Assembly (NCBI GenBank): GCA_947489525.1
Contig: CANLDW010000002.1
Location: 310,001 to 374,000, forward strand
From: an uncultured Psychrobacter sp.
GTDB taxonomy: Bacteria > Pseudomonadota > Gammaproteobacteria > Pseudomonadales > Moraxellaceae
Direction of reading: 5' to 3'
Length of the DNA stretch: 64,000 bases
Each line of letters starts with the position of its first letter. Positions within the stretch are counted from its first letter, which is position 1. A program made the position numbers and the translations under genes. Of this stretch, positions 8,846-18,352 are shown one piece after another. The notes beneath the pieces were generated by a model that ran no database searches, was not told the origin of the DNA, and saw only the letters and a list, made by a program, of their open reading frames with translations.

Positions 8846-9307
8846 TTATGATTGACAGCTAGCAGGTAAACGAGATTTGTCTATAGCAGTTGCTGCAGTA
8901 TCTCCTGGTGCACAAGTCCATGTACTTATCTGACCACCAGTAGCAGTAGGAGTAAGCTTCATAATTTTTCCATCATTAGAACCATCGTCAAATAGAATCT
9001 GAATAACTCCACCGTTAAGAAGGTCTACACCACCTGCTGAGAAATATTTTCCTTCCAATGCATCTGCTTGGGCTACAATTGGAGCTGCTCCTGCTGTTAA
9101 ATCTGCAGTAACTGGTAAAGCACCAGTTTCTGCAGCAAATACAGCTACATCGGTCTGTAACCCTGAAGTCGCTTTAAATCCTTCAGTAGCTTGTGCACGA
9201 GCAGTATAGTCTTGATAAGCAGGAAGAGCGATCGCCGCTAGAATACCGATAATAGCGATAACGATCATTAGTTCGATTAAGGTAAAACCTTTTTGTGCAG
9301 TGTTCAT
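8846..9307 (-). CDS. pilA: Major type IV pilin PilA
   Basis: A 153-residue type IVa prepilin: a seven-residue leader ending in Gly, then [22 protein letters not shown] with Phe1 and Glu5. After PilD cleavage and methylation it would form the fibre used for twitching, adhesion and DNA uptake. The C-terminus carries the two-cysteine loop (ending SCQS). It has its own sigma-54 promoter and its own terminator, as expected for a highly expressed structural pilin. A ribosome-binding site (AAAGGAG) lies just upstream of the ATG. Of the two pilins here, this one has the more canonical N-terminus. Confidence 0.93.
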   Translation of the reverse strand: MNTAQKGFTLIELMIVIAIIGILAAIALPAYQDYTARAQATEGFKATSGLQTDVAVFAAETGALPVTADLTAGAAPIVAQADALEGKYFSAGGVDLLNGGVIQILFDDGSNDGKIMKLTPTATGGQISTWTCAPGDTAATAIDKSRLPASCQS

Positions 9308-9396
9308 AAAAACTCCTTTAAGGGTAATACGAAAATAATAGGTTTAGAACTCTAGTATCTTCAGTTATATAGTAGGGTTGTGCTTATCTTAATCAT

Positions 9397-9412
9397 TGCA
9401 GGTATCGTGCCA
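9397..9412 (-). promoter_or_regulatory. Sigma-54 (-24/-12) promoter of pilA
   Basis: On the minus strand this reads TGGCACGATACCTGCA: a perfect TGGCAC at -24, N5, and CTGCA at -12 against TTGCA, with the required 10 bases between GG and GC. It is about 90 bases upstream of pilA, leaving room for a leader. pilA in related bacteria is transcribed by RpoN with PilR. The rest of 9308-9625 is AT-rich and shows no gene. Confidence 0.85.
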
Positions 9413-9625
9413 CTTTCAGTATTTAATCTGAACTACCGCTCTAAAATTATAGTTTTCTGCTTGTATTAGGAGTTTCTATCTAACAATTGATGTTTTAACC
9501 ATCCTATTTGGCAGTAACTTACCTTCTAAATAAATATTTTTTGTCAGTTAATGTTAATTTTACGTCTATTAGGTAACTAAAACTGACGTTTTTTGTCATA
9601 AAGTTACAAAAAGTGACATTTAACG

Positions 9626-10039
9626 TTATTTGTTCCAGCTGTCACTACTACCGCAAGCCGTTCCTCGACATTTTACGCCTTGGAAATTTAAAGTCATAGT
9701 ACCGTCATTAGCCATCTGTGTTCCGGCTATAGGTGTGGCTGTAATCGTCCATTGATGGGTTAAAGGGTTAGGCGTAAAGGTAATATTGTATAGCGCAGTG
9801 CCTTGACTAGGATAATTACCACCTAGTCCTGTAATTAGATCATTACTATAGCTGCCCTGTGCCAGCTTACGGCTCTCTATTTGAGAGGCAATGTTTTGCA
9901 TCTCACTCATCATATCGACGCGCTTGGACTTGATGACATAACTTTGATAGCTTGGATAAGCAATAGCGGCGAGTATGCCAATTATAGCGACAACGATCAT
10001 CAGCTCAATCAAGGTAAAGCCTTTTTTATCTCTTAACAT
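9626..10039 (-). CDS. pilE: Type IV minor prepilin PilE-like (last gene of minor-pilin operon)
   Basis: A 137-residue prepilin with a short leader MLRDKKG and then [22 protein letters not shown] (Phe1, Glu5). The globular part has the layout of PilE minor pilins ([11 protein letters not shown] near the end of the helix, then a beta region with two cysteines in KCRGTACG). I take the ATG at 10039 as start; a TTG 12 bases earlier is in frame. The start lies six bases past the stop of the previous prepilin gene, so the two are translationally linked. Minor pilins of this class prime pilus assembly together with the FimT-PilV-PilW-PilX set encoded upstream. Confidence 0.85.
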   Translation of the reverse strand: MLRDKKGFTLIELMIVVAIIGILAAIAYPSYQSYVIKSKRVDMMSEMQNIASQIESRKLAQGSYSNDLITGLGGNYPSQGTALYNITFTPNPLTHQWTITATPIAGTQMANDGTMTLNFQGVKCRGTACGSSDSWNK

Positions 10040-10044
10040 ATTTA

Positions 10045-10635
10045 TCACCAATACGTGGCATAGCTACCACAGTCTGTAGACGTTATATCGATACTAGTAT
10101 CAGTATTGCTTGCCTTACACTGTAGACCATCACTACCGAGTAATATCTTATCAGCTTGACTATAACGACTACTTGGCTCAGCTATCATCTTCCACGAGCG
10201 CCCCACAACATTATTGACATTACCTCCAGTGTCTACGCTTACTAAGCTATTAGTCGTATCTGTACCATCTGCTAACGTAACTTTGTAGTGATAGTCTGTC
10301 GCTGTACTACCTTTTGGTACATATATTGTCTTGTTATCAGTCTCGCCATATCCATGAGTCGCTACGCCGTCATTGTCGACCCCACTTTTGGGTACAAATC
10401 CTTTATATGTCAGTGCAGAGGCGCGCCAACGCATAAGCTCAATCTCAAGCTGCTTCATGTGTGCTTGCGTCTCAAGCTCAGCATTACGTATAACGTATTG
10501 ACGATAAGAGGGGATAGCAATTGCCGCTAATATTCCGATAACCATCACAACGATCATCAGCTCTATTAAGGTAAAACCTTGAGCACAACAATGATTTGAT
10601 AAATAATTGTCACCTAACTGATAGTCACTACCCAT
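10045..10635 (-). CDS. Type IV prepilin (minor pilin) downstream of pilY1
   Basis: A 196-residue prepilin. A 20-residue leader ends in CCAQG, followed by [22 protein letters not shown] with Phe1 and Glu5. I choose the ATG at 10635 (AAGG seven bases upstream) over the GTG at 10641. The helix continues into a polar stretch ([18 protein letters not shown]) and a beta-rich C-terminal part with two cysteines near the end. It starts ten bases after the pilY1 stop, clearly in the same operon. The slot after pilY1 is held by pilE-type genes in related genera, so this is either a second PilE or a ComP/PilE-like pilin. Confidence 0.8.
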   Translation of the reverse strand: MGSDYQLGDNYLSNHCCAQGFTLIELMIVVMVIGILAAIAIPSYRQYVIRNAELETQAHMKQLEIELMRWRASALTYKGFVPKSGVDNDGVATHGYGETDNKTIYVPKGSTATDYHYKVTLADGTDTTNSLVSVDTGGNVNNVVGRSWKMIAEPSSRYSQADKILLGSDGLQCKASNTDTSIDITSTDCGSYATYW

Positions 10636-10644
10636 AACCACACC

Positions 10645-13600
10645 TTAGTCTACGTACTTCTGATACCAGCGCTGCGCGTAGAGCTGATAACCGTTCATAT
10701 TGCCAAAGGTCGCCGCCGATCCCATGCCATTAACGTCTGATAGCTTACCGCTACCATTGAAGCTATGTCTTACGATACCAGGTTTGGTATCTAAAAAGCT
10801 TCTATTGCCAAAACCACTTCGATTATCAAAATCGCGTTGTTCGCTAAAGGTCTGGTTACCGATAAGTACTTTGATATTAGTGAAGTCTTCACTAAATGAC
10901 CCTAACGCTAACTCTTGTATGCCCTTGCCTGCTCGTACAAACCCGCCTATACCGTTTTTAGAGGTGGAGGCCTCGCAGACCCCCCAAGGTAGGCAATATA
11001 GCTGGCGCTCTGAACCGCCAACTACTTGTGCAGAACACGTATTGATCGTAGTATCGTACTGCATCTCTGGACTGTACGCCGTCAGATAGTACATACCGCC
11101 CATCGCTAAACCGTTACCCATACTTTTGACATGCTTGATATTTGAGTACCCATCAAAGTAAGCTAGTGGATAACTCCAACCATCAAACACACCAGTTTGT
11201 AAGGCGTTTATGACATTAGCCTTGGTACTGGTTGTGGGAGCAGGGGCAGGTGCGCCAGGAAGACTAGGAGCAGCCGGAATAGTAACATTATCAAAAGGCA
11301 ATAGCGCCAGATCGTCTAAAGTCAGTTCACTGGCAGACAGTTGAATAGAATCGCCATATAAGTTTTGATCAACTATATCTCTATCGATAATACCAAACAA
11401 CCGATTAGCTTCTGTAAGACTATTACGTTCACGAGACAGAGGACTACTTCGGTCTCCTGATGCAACGTTAACTACTGCTATACGCTCTCCATTAGCGCCA
11501 TCGGGCAAGAAGAAACTGACTGAAGGCTGCGCGTAGAACCGGTATTGTAAGCCTTTATTCAACAAGGCTTTTGATGTTCGATCACTCGCCGTGTCGCCAC
11601 TAGTATTAAGTACTCTAGATACTCGGCGTACAAAAGTATTTAGACCTGCTGTAGTACTCAGAGATTGAGAGTTCTGTAGATCTACACGGTATAGCTGACC
11701 GCCTAGATCACCAAAGTATAAATGATCGATTAGCCCATCGTTGTCGCGATCTAAAGTAGTGATTTCGCTGACTACACTGTGTTTCATCGTCGGTACATTG
11801 ACGTTCTTGTTACCTGTGGTTGCTCCTGATATAGATGTTATCAAATCACCCGTTTTGGCATCAGCGATGTAGACAGCGTTACCTTTAGCTTGTGCAATAT
11901 TGTTACAGCTGTCGAGATTATTATTGGTTGCGCCAAGTCTAAAGGTAGGATCTTCATAGCACTTATCGTATCCACCGCCGAATATAATGACTTCTTTAAT
12001 AGCATTACGACCAGTACCGACCTTTATCTTGCCAAATATAGGTTGCGCCATAGTCATACCCAAACGACTATAACCCGTCGTCGTCTCATCAATAGCAAAT
12101 AATTTGGTAGGAGAACCGATAGTACTGACGTTTAGTCCATATAGCCCTACTCCGCCCTTACTCATTCCGCCATATATGTTCATGGTATTGGCACTGACCT
12201 GCCCGCTTCCATCGGTCTTAAACTTATAGTCATACAAACCCCTAGCAGTCCAAGGCGCATCAACACCAAATACTGGCGTCTGGACATCAGGATCAGTCGT
12301 TACCGCTCCTTCTTTCAGAGATTTCGCTTGTTCGGCTATAATCTTTTTGGGTATAAAGGCAAGCGCTTCCTCTCCTGTCTCAGAATTAGCGATATGTAAT
12401 GCGCCTTCCATAGAGCCAAACATGACGTAATCATCGCGGTCACTGGGATCAGTAGAAACTTGACCAGCGTCAGCATCTATAATGCCATCGCCGTCAGCGT
12501 CTTTTTCAGGAGAGTTAATCTTGCCGCCATAACTGACTACCGTAGGCTGTGAGTGCAATACACCGCCCAATACTTTGACTTCGCCACTGGGTGAGGTGAT
12601 AAGCTTGGCAAGCTCAGTCTGCGGGTTAGTAGCATTTTCTATTTTTGCAATCAAGGCAGCATCAACATTGATGTTATAGCCCAAAAAACTGAGCAAATAT
12701 AATTTTTCTTCAGCGCCATAACTGCTATCTAGATTATCGAATCCCTCTAATGTACCTGTAGTAACGGCAAGCTTAGTCAAACCATTACCATTTTCGACAT
12801 AAACCGCTCGAGTGGTATTAGTTGTATCAGTGGGCGACTTGAGACGCGCATAAAAACCTCCTGAAGTAATACGGTCATTGACATTGACTGTATTACCCGC
12901 TTCATTGACGTCTTGATAGTTTTTGGTACTCCATAGATCACGGGCATTTGGGTTTAGCTCAGTTGGGAACTTTTTACCAGTATTATCTATATTGCCGTCT
13001 TTGTCTATGCTGACATACAGCCGCGTATCTGCACTACTTCCTGACGCTGATCTACCGTACAATGTTCCTTGATTGACTTGATATTTTTTTAGGTTACCGG
13101 GCCACACAAGCAGATTACTCCCTACCTTGGGTTCAAGCATAGGCAAATAAGCATAGGGCTTGATATTTTGCGAGCTTAACGGATCTTGAGGAATGGTAAT
13201 AGTACCAGAGGGGATACTGGCAAGATCGTTATCTAGTTTAGTGACAAATGACAAAACACTGTTTACGATATCTTTGGAGTCCTTGGCATAGTAAAAACCG
13301 CCTTCCCCATAACCGCCAACCCCTGTAAAACCTGCAAATCCGGTATCATCATCCTCTGACTCCATACCTAGATTACATGAGTTTCTAGCGTCCGTATCCT
13401 TCAGAAGATCACAGCGGTAGTATTTTTTCTCATAAGGCGTACCATCAGAGAGGGTAGCTTGAACGGTTCGATAGTTACTAGCATCATTAAAAGTCTTAAA
13501 ACTACTACCAAATCCTACCATAGCAGTCTTTATACCCTCAATATTCAAGGCCTTGGCGTAGTTTCCAGTACAGTCCCATCTGGCATTATCGCCCCCAGCC

Positions 13601-14799
13601 GCAGCTGTATTACTCAATGAGCCACTACCACCACACTCAAAGTTACTATTGTCTAAAGTTTGACGCATTATATATTGAGTGTAAGAGCCACCACTATTAG
13701 GTTCACCATCGGTTAGCAGGTATATACCGGTACCAGCACATTGCGAGCTTTCAGGTTTTATATAGTTACTACTGTTACGTATCACCCCATCATTATTAAT
13801 ATTCAAAAAACCACTATAATCAGAACCGCCGCCTGCTGTAGAGCTACCTAAAACATAAGCGCCCGCTTCTGCGAATGCTTTTGCCGTAGGCGTACCGCCA
13901 TAAGGGTCTAGGTCTGCGATGTAATCTCGGAGTTTATTCTTTTGAACGGTATTCAGGGGCTCTGCCGCGACACCTATTTTGCCATATCTCTCACCATATC
14001 CATAAGAGCCTGCTCCTACATTAATATTTTCATCCATTTTTGGATTACGTAATAGCTTAAACACGGCGACCTTTAACGCAGCTATTCTGTCTAAGCGCCA
14101 ATTGGTTGGAGCATCACCTGCGGCGATCTCTGCTGCTGTGCGCGTATCTTGAGCACTGGTGTCAATACAATAGGTAATGTCGTAACGATAACCATCATCT
14201 GTACGTCTTTCACTGAGAAAATTATCTTTAAAACCTGTAGGATAAGCATAGGTTCTACTGCTATCTAAGGAGTTTTGTACCGTTGCTTTGCTGTCATTAC
14301 CATAATAGCAAGCTCTACCGTCTTTACCTATTAGATTAGGGGTGTGATAGGAATAAGTTACATTTACAGGCTGTACAACAATAGTGTCCTTATAACCTTC
14401 TTTACGACATCCACCCCACCAATAATAATCAAAACAAACAGGCTCTCTTTTAATTACTTCTCTATCTTCTACTACAACGTAGTTCGATTTTTTATAATCA
14501 AGGCTACCATAGTCCTCCCATAAGCTGTCGATACGTCTTCTTCCTTGAGTAAAGTTACCCATACTACCTGATTTATCAAGCATAAGCATAATAGTAGGCT
14601 GTGACTTACCAACAGGAGGCTGATAAATCGATAGGTCACCTATCATATTGTATGTTGCTGTACCGCTTTCATCGTAACTTATGGCAGCCTGCGCCGTGGT
14701 CGTCATAATAAGCGTAGAGACAGCAAGCGCTAGCGCAGAGGCTTTAAACACCATTTTAGGATTACACTGTGATACGGATGCTAGGGGAGATGTTTTCAT
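10645..14799 (-). CDS. pilY1: PilY1 type IV pilus tip adhesin
   Basis: A 1384-residue exported protein with a signal peptide ending TAQA near residue 38. The N-terminal third has a von Willebrand A-like fold: DKSGSMGN at residues 75-82 is the MIDAS metal site and ILLTDGEPNSG-type strands follow. The C-terminal half is the PilY1 beta-propeller, with the calcium-binding motif DRDNDGLID near residue 1010 and a second Asp-rich loop (DADGDGIIDAD) near residue 770. PilY1 sits at the pilus tip, controls extension/retraction and can act in surface sensing. A clear ribosome-binding site (AAGGAG) precedes the ATG. It lies between pilX and two further prepilins, the normal operon position. Confidence 0.95.
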   Translation of the reverse strand: MKTSPLASVSQCNPKMVFKASALALAVSTLIMTTTAQAAISYDESGTATYNMIGDLSIYQPPVGKSQPTIMLMLDKSGSMGNFTQGRRRIDSLWEDYGSLDYKKSNYVVVEDREVIKREPVCFDYYWWGGCRKEGYKDTIVVQPVNVTYSYHTPNLIGKDGRACYYGNDSKATVQNSLDSSRTYAYPTGFKDNFLSERRTDDGYRYDITYCIDTSAQDTRTAAEIAAGDAPTNWRLDRIAALKVAVFKLLRNPKMDENINVGAGSYGYGERYGKIGVAAEPLNTVQKNKLRDYIADLDPYGGTPTAKAFAEAGAYVLGSSTAGGGSDYSGFLNINNDGVIRNSSNYIKPESSQCAGTGIYLLTDGEPNSGGSYTQYIMRQTLDNSNFECGGSGSLSNTAAAGGDNARWDCTGNYAKALNIEGIKTAMVGFGSSFKTFNDASNYRTVQATLSDGTPYEKKYYRCDLLKDTDARNSCNLGMESEDDDTGFAGFTGVGGYGEGGFYYAKDSKDIVNSVLSFVTKLDNDLASIPSGTITIPQDPLSSQNIKPYAYLPMLEPKVGSNLLVWPGNLKKYQVNQGTLYGRSASGSSADTRLYVSIDKDGNIDNTGKKFPTELNPNARDLWSTKNYQDVNEAGNTVNVNDRITSGGFYARLKSPTDTTNTTRAVYVENGNGLTKLAVTTGTLEGFDNLDSSYGAEEKLYLLSFLGYNINVDAALIAKIENATNPQTELAKLITSPSGEVKVLGGVLHSQPTVVSYGGKINSPEKDADGDGIIDADAGQVSTDPSDRDDYVMFGSMEGALHIANSETGEEALAFIPKKIIAEQAKSLKEGAVTTDPDVQTPVFGVDAPWTARGLYDYKFKTDGSGQVSANTMNIYGGMSKGGVGLYGLNVSTIGSPTKLFAIDETTTGYSRLGMTMAQPIFGKIKVGTGRNAIKEVIIFGGGYDKCYEDPTFRLGATNNNLDSCNNIAQAKGNAVYIADAKTGDLITSISGATTGNKNVNVPTMKHSVVSEITTLDRDNDGLIDHLYFGDLGGQLYRVDLQNSQSLSTTAGLNTFVRRVSRVLNTSGDTASDRTSKALLNKGLQYRFYAQPSVSFFLPDGANGERIAVVNVASGDRSSPLSRERNSLTEANRLFGIIDRDIVDQNLYGDSIQLSASELTLDDLALLPFDNVTIPAAPSLPGAPAPAPTTSTKANVINALQTGVFDGWSYPLAYFDGYSNIKHVKSMGNGLAMGGMYYLTAYSPEMQYDTTINTCSAQVVGGSERQLYCLPWGVCEASTSKNGIGGFVRAGKGIQELALGSFSEDFTNIKVLIGNQTFSEQRDFDNRSGFGNRSFLDTKPGIVRHSFNGSGKLSDVNGMGSAATFGNMNGYQLYAQRWYQKYVD

Positions 14800-14852
14800 A
14801 GGGTACTCCTTAGAGTAGATAGTTATACCAAACAGCGTACGGTTTACGTGTC

Positions 14853-15818
14853 TCAGTCTTTAGATTGTGAGCTAGGGGCTCTTTTGGGAGTACCGGATGC
14901 TGTTACATTCAGCATTTTTTGGCATTCATCACTAAAGCTATTGCTTGCAGTGCCTTTGCCATAGTCTAAGCATTTCTCAGAAGTGAGTAAGTTCTCAAGT
15001 TTGACGTCTTCTATCAAGGTCTTTGCTGGTACGCCTAAATTCGCAAGACATTGAGTCATGGTTTCATCGTAATAAAGCGTAATATCGTTATCATCGTCAT
15101 CTTTGCCTGCAAAGCCATAATCGACGGCATTTTGATTGGGTTTTTTTAAGCAGTCTAAAATGTCGCTTTCTTTGGCTTGAGTCAAACCCGGCAAAAACGA
15201 AGTGCTATATAAGCGAAAATTTGGAGTGCTACTGGTATTGTCTTCTGTATTCACCGTACGCTGGGTATCTACAAACTCAAAAGGTCGAGATGCTACCATT
15301 TCACTGGTAGGTCTAGTGATAGCAACTTGAGTCATTACATTGTTACGCACGCTACTAAAATCTGCAGCCTTATTAACCCGGCAAAACCCTCCTGTACTCG
15401 TAGATCCTGTCGTCAGCTTACTACCACCGCTAGGGTCTATCACAGTCGCCTCATTCATTCTAAAAAAATAGTCAGCACGCGGACGGTAACAAAATATAAT
15501 CTGATCACCGCGGTTCTCTTCACCGCCTATATTCATAAAATATCCAAACATACCTGCCTTGCTCAAAGCGATATTTTTTTGTGCCACTGCCTGATAGTCG
15601 CTCATATCTACATTAATAATTTGTTCGATACTCTTATTGGTATTATCAGCCGTATTGAGTAGCAAAGTATCTGCTTGCTCACTGGTTGCAAGTCTTAAGT
15701 CTGTCGTGCTATTTTTAACGGCTATTGCTCCAGCTAAGGTTATCAATACCAAAAAAAGTAATACCACAATCAAAGCTACGCCTTGCTGACTTGTGGGTAT
15801 TGATGAAAGCTTTTTCAT
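14853..15818 (-). CDS. pilX: Minor pilus assembly protein PilX
   Basis: A 321-residue protein with the PilX signature: a short leader SQQG followed by VALIVVLLFLVLITLAGAIAV, a prepilin-like helix lacking the classical Phe-Thr start and Glu5. The conserved TTDLRLATSEQADTLLLNTAD segment after it is typical of PilX. It belongs to the pseudopilus-like priming complex. A good ribosome-binding site (AAGGTGAT) sits before the ATG. It is separated by 13 bases from pilW and 53 bases from pilY1. The C-terminal region ends in a Ser/Lys-rich tail. Confidence 0.88.
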   Translation of the reverse strand: MKKLSSIPTSQQGVALIVVLLFLVLITLAGAIAVKNSTTDLRLATSEQADTLLLNTADNTNKSIEQIINVDMSDYQAVAQKNIALSKAGMFGYFMNIGGEENRGDQIIFCYRPRADYFFRMNEATVIDPSGGSKLTTGSTSTGGFCRVNKAADFSSVRNNVMTQVAITRPTSEMVASRPFEFVDTQRTVNTEDNTSSTPNFRLYSTSFLPGLTQAKESDILDCLKKPNQNAVDYGFAGKDDDDNDITLYYDETMTQCLANLGVPAKTLIEDVKLENLLTSEKCLDYGKGTASNSFSDECQKMLNVTASGTPKRAPSSQSKD

Positions 15819-15831
15819 GGTATATCACCTT

Positions 15832-16881
15832 TTAAGAATATTTTTGTCTGGCATTACGTAAAGCGATTTCATTTTGAAAGACAAAGCGTAAATATTTTTT
15901 ATCAGCTGCTGTCGTATCAGATTTTAGCTTGACAATTTTACCTAGAACTGAAAATGTATCCGTCAATTCTGACGTCTGTACAATATTGTCAGAGCGTACG
16001 ATCCCACCTGTTTTGATCGATGTGATATCAGGTCTATCTGTCAGTTTAGTATATTGATCTACAGTGTAATATCGAATATTATTACCCTTTTTTGTTCCTA
16101 ACAAAATATCGAAGTAGTCCACATTTTGAATGAGTATCTCACCCTTATCTCCAAAGTTTTTTATAACGTTTTTTGCAGTAAGTATCGTAGATGTTTTGCC
16201 TGCTTGACCTTGCTCGCTATAATTGTCCATGTCTTCTGTAATATACCTACCTGCATCACAATATAAAGAGAGCTGATTGGGTTTAGTCGTATCCTGTGCA
16301 TTGAGATAATAACGTTCTATAACAATCTGTCCGTCAATGATTTTTTTGACTTTGTTAATGTTTACCTCTCTTGGTCCTAAAGCAAGTTGCCCTTCGCAGT
16401 CGTACATGTTTTGCGGCGCTCTAAACTGAATAGCTAGTTGTCCACTGGGATTGTCTGTTGTTGTCATTCCAGTCCATTCATTGTCCACACCTACTGGTGT
16501 TACATCACCGGTACGAGTCAATAGTGTAAGCGGTATATCCTCATCACCAGTTAGCTTTATATCTTTTAAGTTACCAGTTTGAGTTAATACTATTCCGGCG
16601 CCATTGTTAGTATCGTTGATAGCATCTGCAAGTCCTAAGTTCGCTAGGCGAACATGCTCTTCTAACACTGGCACGCCAAAAACATTGGCATCGATAATGC
16701 TAGAGCCTGCGTCTTGTAAGGTTACTGCTTTTACGTTTGCAATATATACCTGTATAACCGCTGCTGATATTAGCAGACCTAAAACTAAAGAAATCATCAG
16801 CTCCACTAAAGTAAACCCTTGCTGATATTTCGTAACCTTCTTTTTAATTGGTCGGTACAAAGAATAATATGAATTAGACAT
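15832..16881 (-). CDS. pilW: Minor pilin PilW
   Basis: A 349-residue prepilin-like protein. I choose the ATG at 16881: GGAGG lies nine bases upstream and the ATG shares one base with the pilV stop (TAATG), whereas an earlier in-frame codon at 16905 lies inside pilV. The leader ends QQG, followed by FTLVELMISLVLGLLISAAVIQVY with Glu5. The long soluble domain is typical of PilW, a component of the minor-pilin priming complex for type IV pili. Codon overlap with pilV implies coupled translation. Confidence 0.88.
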   Translation of the reverse strand: MSNSYYSLYRPIKKKVTKYQQGFTLVELMISLVLGLLISAAVIQVYIANVKAVTLQDAGSSIIDANVFGVPVLEEHVRLANLGLADAINDTNNGAGIVLTQTGNLKDIKLTGDEDIPLTLLTRTGDVTPVGVDNEWTGMTTTDNPSGQLAIQFRAPQNMYDCEGQLALGPREVNINKVKKIIDGQIVIERYYLNAQDTTKPNQLSLYCDAGRYITEDMDNYSEQGQAGKTSTILTAKNVIKNFGDKGEILIQNVDYFDILLGTKKGNNIRYYTVDQYTKLTDRPDITSIKTGGIVRSDNIVQTSELTDTFSVLGKIVKLKSDTTAADKKYLRFVFQNEIALRNARQKYS

Positions 16882-17453
16882 TAGTAAGCCTCCATGATGA
16901 AGCAAGCAGAGCCAGGCTTGTAAACACCATCAGCATTAGTACATGAAAACTTCTCATCATTCATAGTTGGTTTTGTTTGATTCCAGCCTGCAATGATACA
17001 TCGACGTTCATTGACCCCACTTGTACCAGGACAAACTTCAATGTTTAAAGCTATCTCTTTATTGCAAGATGTTTTTAGAATCGTGGATACATTATGTTTG
17101 ACAACTTGCGCTGTGCTACAGTTGCCCGTGTTACAGTTAGGCGCAGCAGCTTCGTAGGTATTAACATCGCTGCAATAATCACTTATGACATAACTACTAT
17201 CTGCTTTCTTGCTTTTTTTATAGATAGCATTTACTTGATTTTCATAAGTTGAACTACTATCTGGCAACACACGCATACTCTCTGACAAAGTTTTAATAGA
17301 TGACATTGCTTTAGTACGCATGAGGCTTTCGTCAGTAGCTTTTATAGCGTTTAGCTGCATAGCACTAAATCCTAGTACTGCAACCGCTAATAATAGTAAT
17401 GCCACCATCACTTCTACTAACCCTACTCCGCGCTGAGTAATAAAACTTTTCAC
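16881..17453 (-). CDS. pilV: Minor pilin PilV
   Basis: A 190-residue prepilin with leader ending QRG, then VGLVEVMVALLLLAVAVLGFSAMQ, the PilV pattern with Glu5. The most plausible start is GTG at 17453, which overlaps the fimT stop as TAGTG and has GGAGG nine bases upstream; a second GTG six bases earlier is too close to that ribosome-binding site. The soluble part is rich in Cys (at least six), suggesting disulfides in the periplasm. It sits between fimT and pilW. Confidence 0.87.
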   Translation of the reverse strand: MKSFITQRGVGLVEVMVALLLLAVAVLGFSAMQLNAIKATDESLMRTKAMSSIKTLSESMRVLPDSSSTYENQVNAIYKKSKKADSSYVISDYCSDVNTYEAAAPNCNTGNCSTAQVVKHNVSTILKTSCNKEIALNIEVCPGTSGVNERRCIIAGWNQTKPTMNDEKFSCTNADGVYKPGSACFIMEAY

Positions 17454-17935
17454 TAGCACGTTCCTCCAGCTCTTGTCGTAATAAGACCCACTGTAGTGAC
17501 TTCAATTTGTTGTCCAATAGCTGCGGTATTACTGTCGCAAATGGTATAAGTCGTTGCACCAGCGGTTTTATTTGGACTAAATGCAATGCTAGTACTGCCT
17601 ACTTTTATAATACTTTTTGCATCATACTGATAAGTGGCAACTTGGTTTGAATTATCATCAGTAATATTGATAGTGCCTACATTAGTGGTATTGTTATTAT
17701 AAGTCAGCGTAATATTTTGCCGTCTTATCAAGCTCTCCACTTTTGCCTCTTTTAGCGCACTCTCAAGCGTCGCCGCTGTTGATTTTACGCGCTGATTCGC
17801 CAGCTGCGTACTTACACTTGGCGCAGCAATACTCACGATAATAGCCATGACCGCAATCGTTACCATCAGCTCAATCAGGGTGAATCCTGAGCTATTGTGA
17901 CGACTATATGAGAAGTGGTTTGCAGCGGCGTTCAC
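17453..17935 (-). CDS. fimT: Pseudopilin FimT/FimU (GspH-like)
   Basis: A 160-residue prepilin, first gene of the minor-pilin operon. The leader ends NSSG and is followed by FTLIELMVTIAVMAIIVSIAAPSV with Phe1 and Glu5. The next segment, ESALKEAKVESLIRRQNITL, and the C-terminal Cys pair (TICDS, GGTC) match GspH/FimT proteins. FimT/FimU is a minor pilin, and FimT homologues have been linked to DNA binding in natural transformation. The start codon is GTG, with GGGAT upstream. Confidence 0.88.
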   Translation of the reverse strand: MNAAANHFSYSRHNSSGFTLIELMVTIAVMAIIVSIAAPSVSTQLANQRVKSTAATLESALKEAKVESLIRRQNITLTYNNNTTNVGTINITDDNSNQVATYQYDAKSIIKVGSTSIAFSPNKTAGATTYTICDSNTAAIGQQIEVTTVGLITTRAGGTC

Positions 17936-18352
17936 ATCAGATCCCTGTTTATAATGACTACTAATAGATAGTGCTACTTGATAACTTAAACTGATTACGT
18001 TGTCTCTTTAACGATACGCTATGTGCGATAAATAGTTCTAACTAAAGTTAAAATGCTAGTTTTGTAATGATACTTTAGTAAATTGTTGCAATTTTCATTC
18101 CATCGAACACGGCTTATTTGACAAGCGTTTACAGCTATATAAAAGGTAGATAGATTAAATTTCGTACAATAATCTCTCAGTATATTTGCTAAAAAAGAGA
18201 AGTTAAGTCGCTTATATTTATACAATAATCAAACAATATAACGTTAAAAAAACATCTTAGCAATACAATAGTAGTCAAAAGACCGTTTATTTAAGCAATT
18301 CTAGGTCAAGTATCTATGTTTTTACTGGTAGCACTAACAATAGAGATATCAC
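17936..18352. other. AT-rich intergenic region upstream of minor-pilin operon
   Basis: This region of 417 bases lies between fimT and comF. It must hold the fimT operon promoter and the comF terminator. I see no convincing gene, repeat, -24/-12 element or strong hairpin. A short open frame on the minus strand (18019-18225) has no ribosome-binding site or recognisable sequence. Confidence 0.5.

Noticed and set aside
18019..18225. Short minus-strand open frame upstream of fimT
   Set aside because: AT-rich, no ribosome-binding site, no recognisable sequence; treated as chance.
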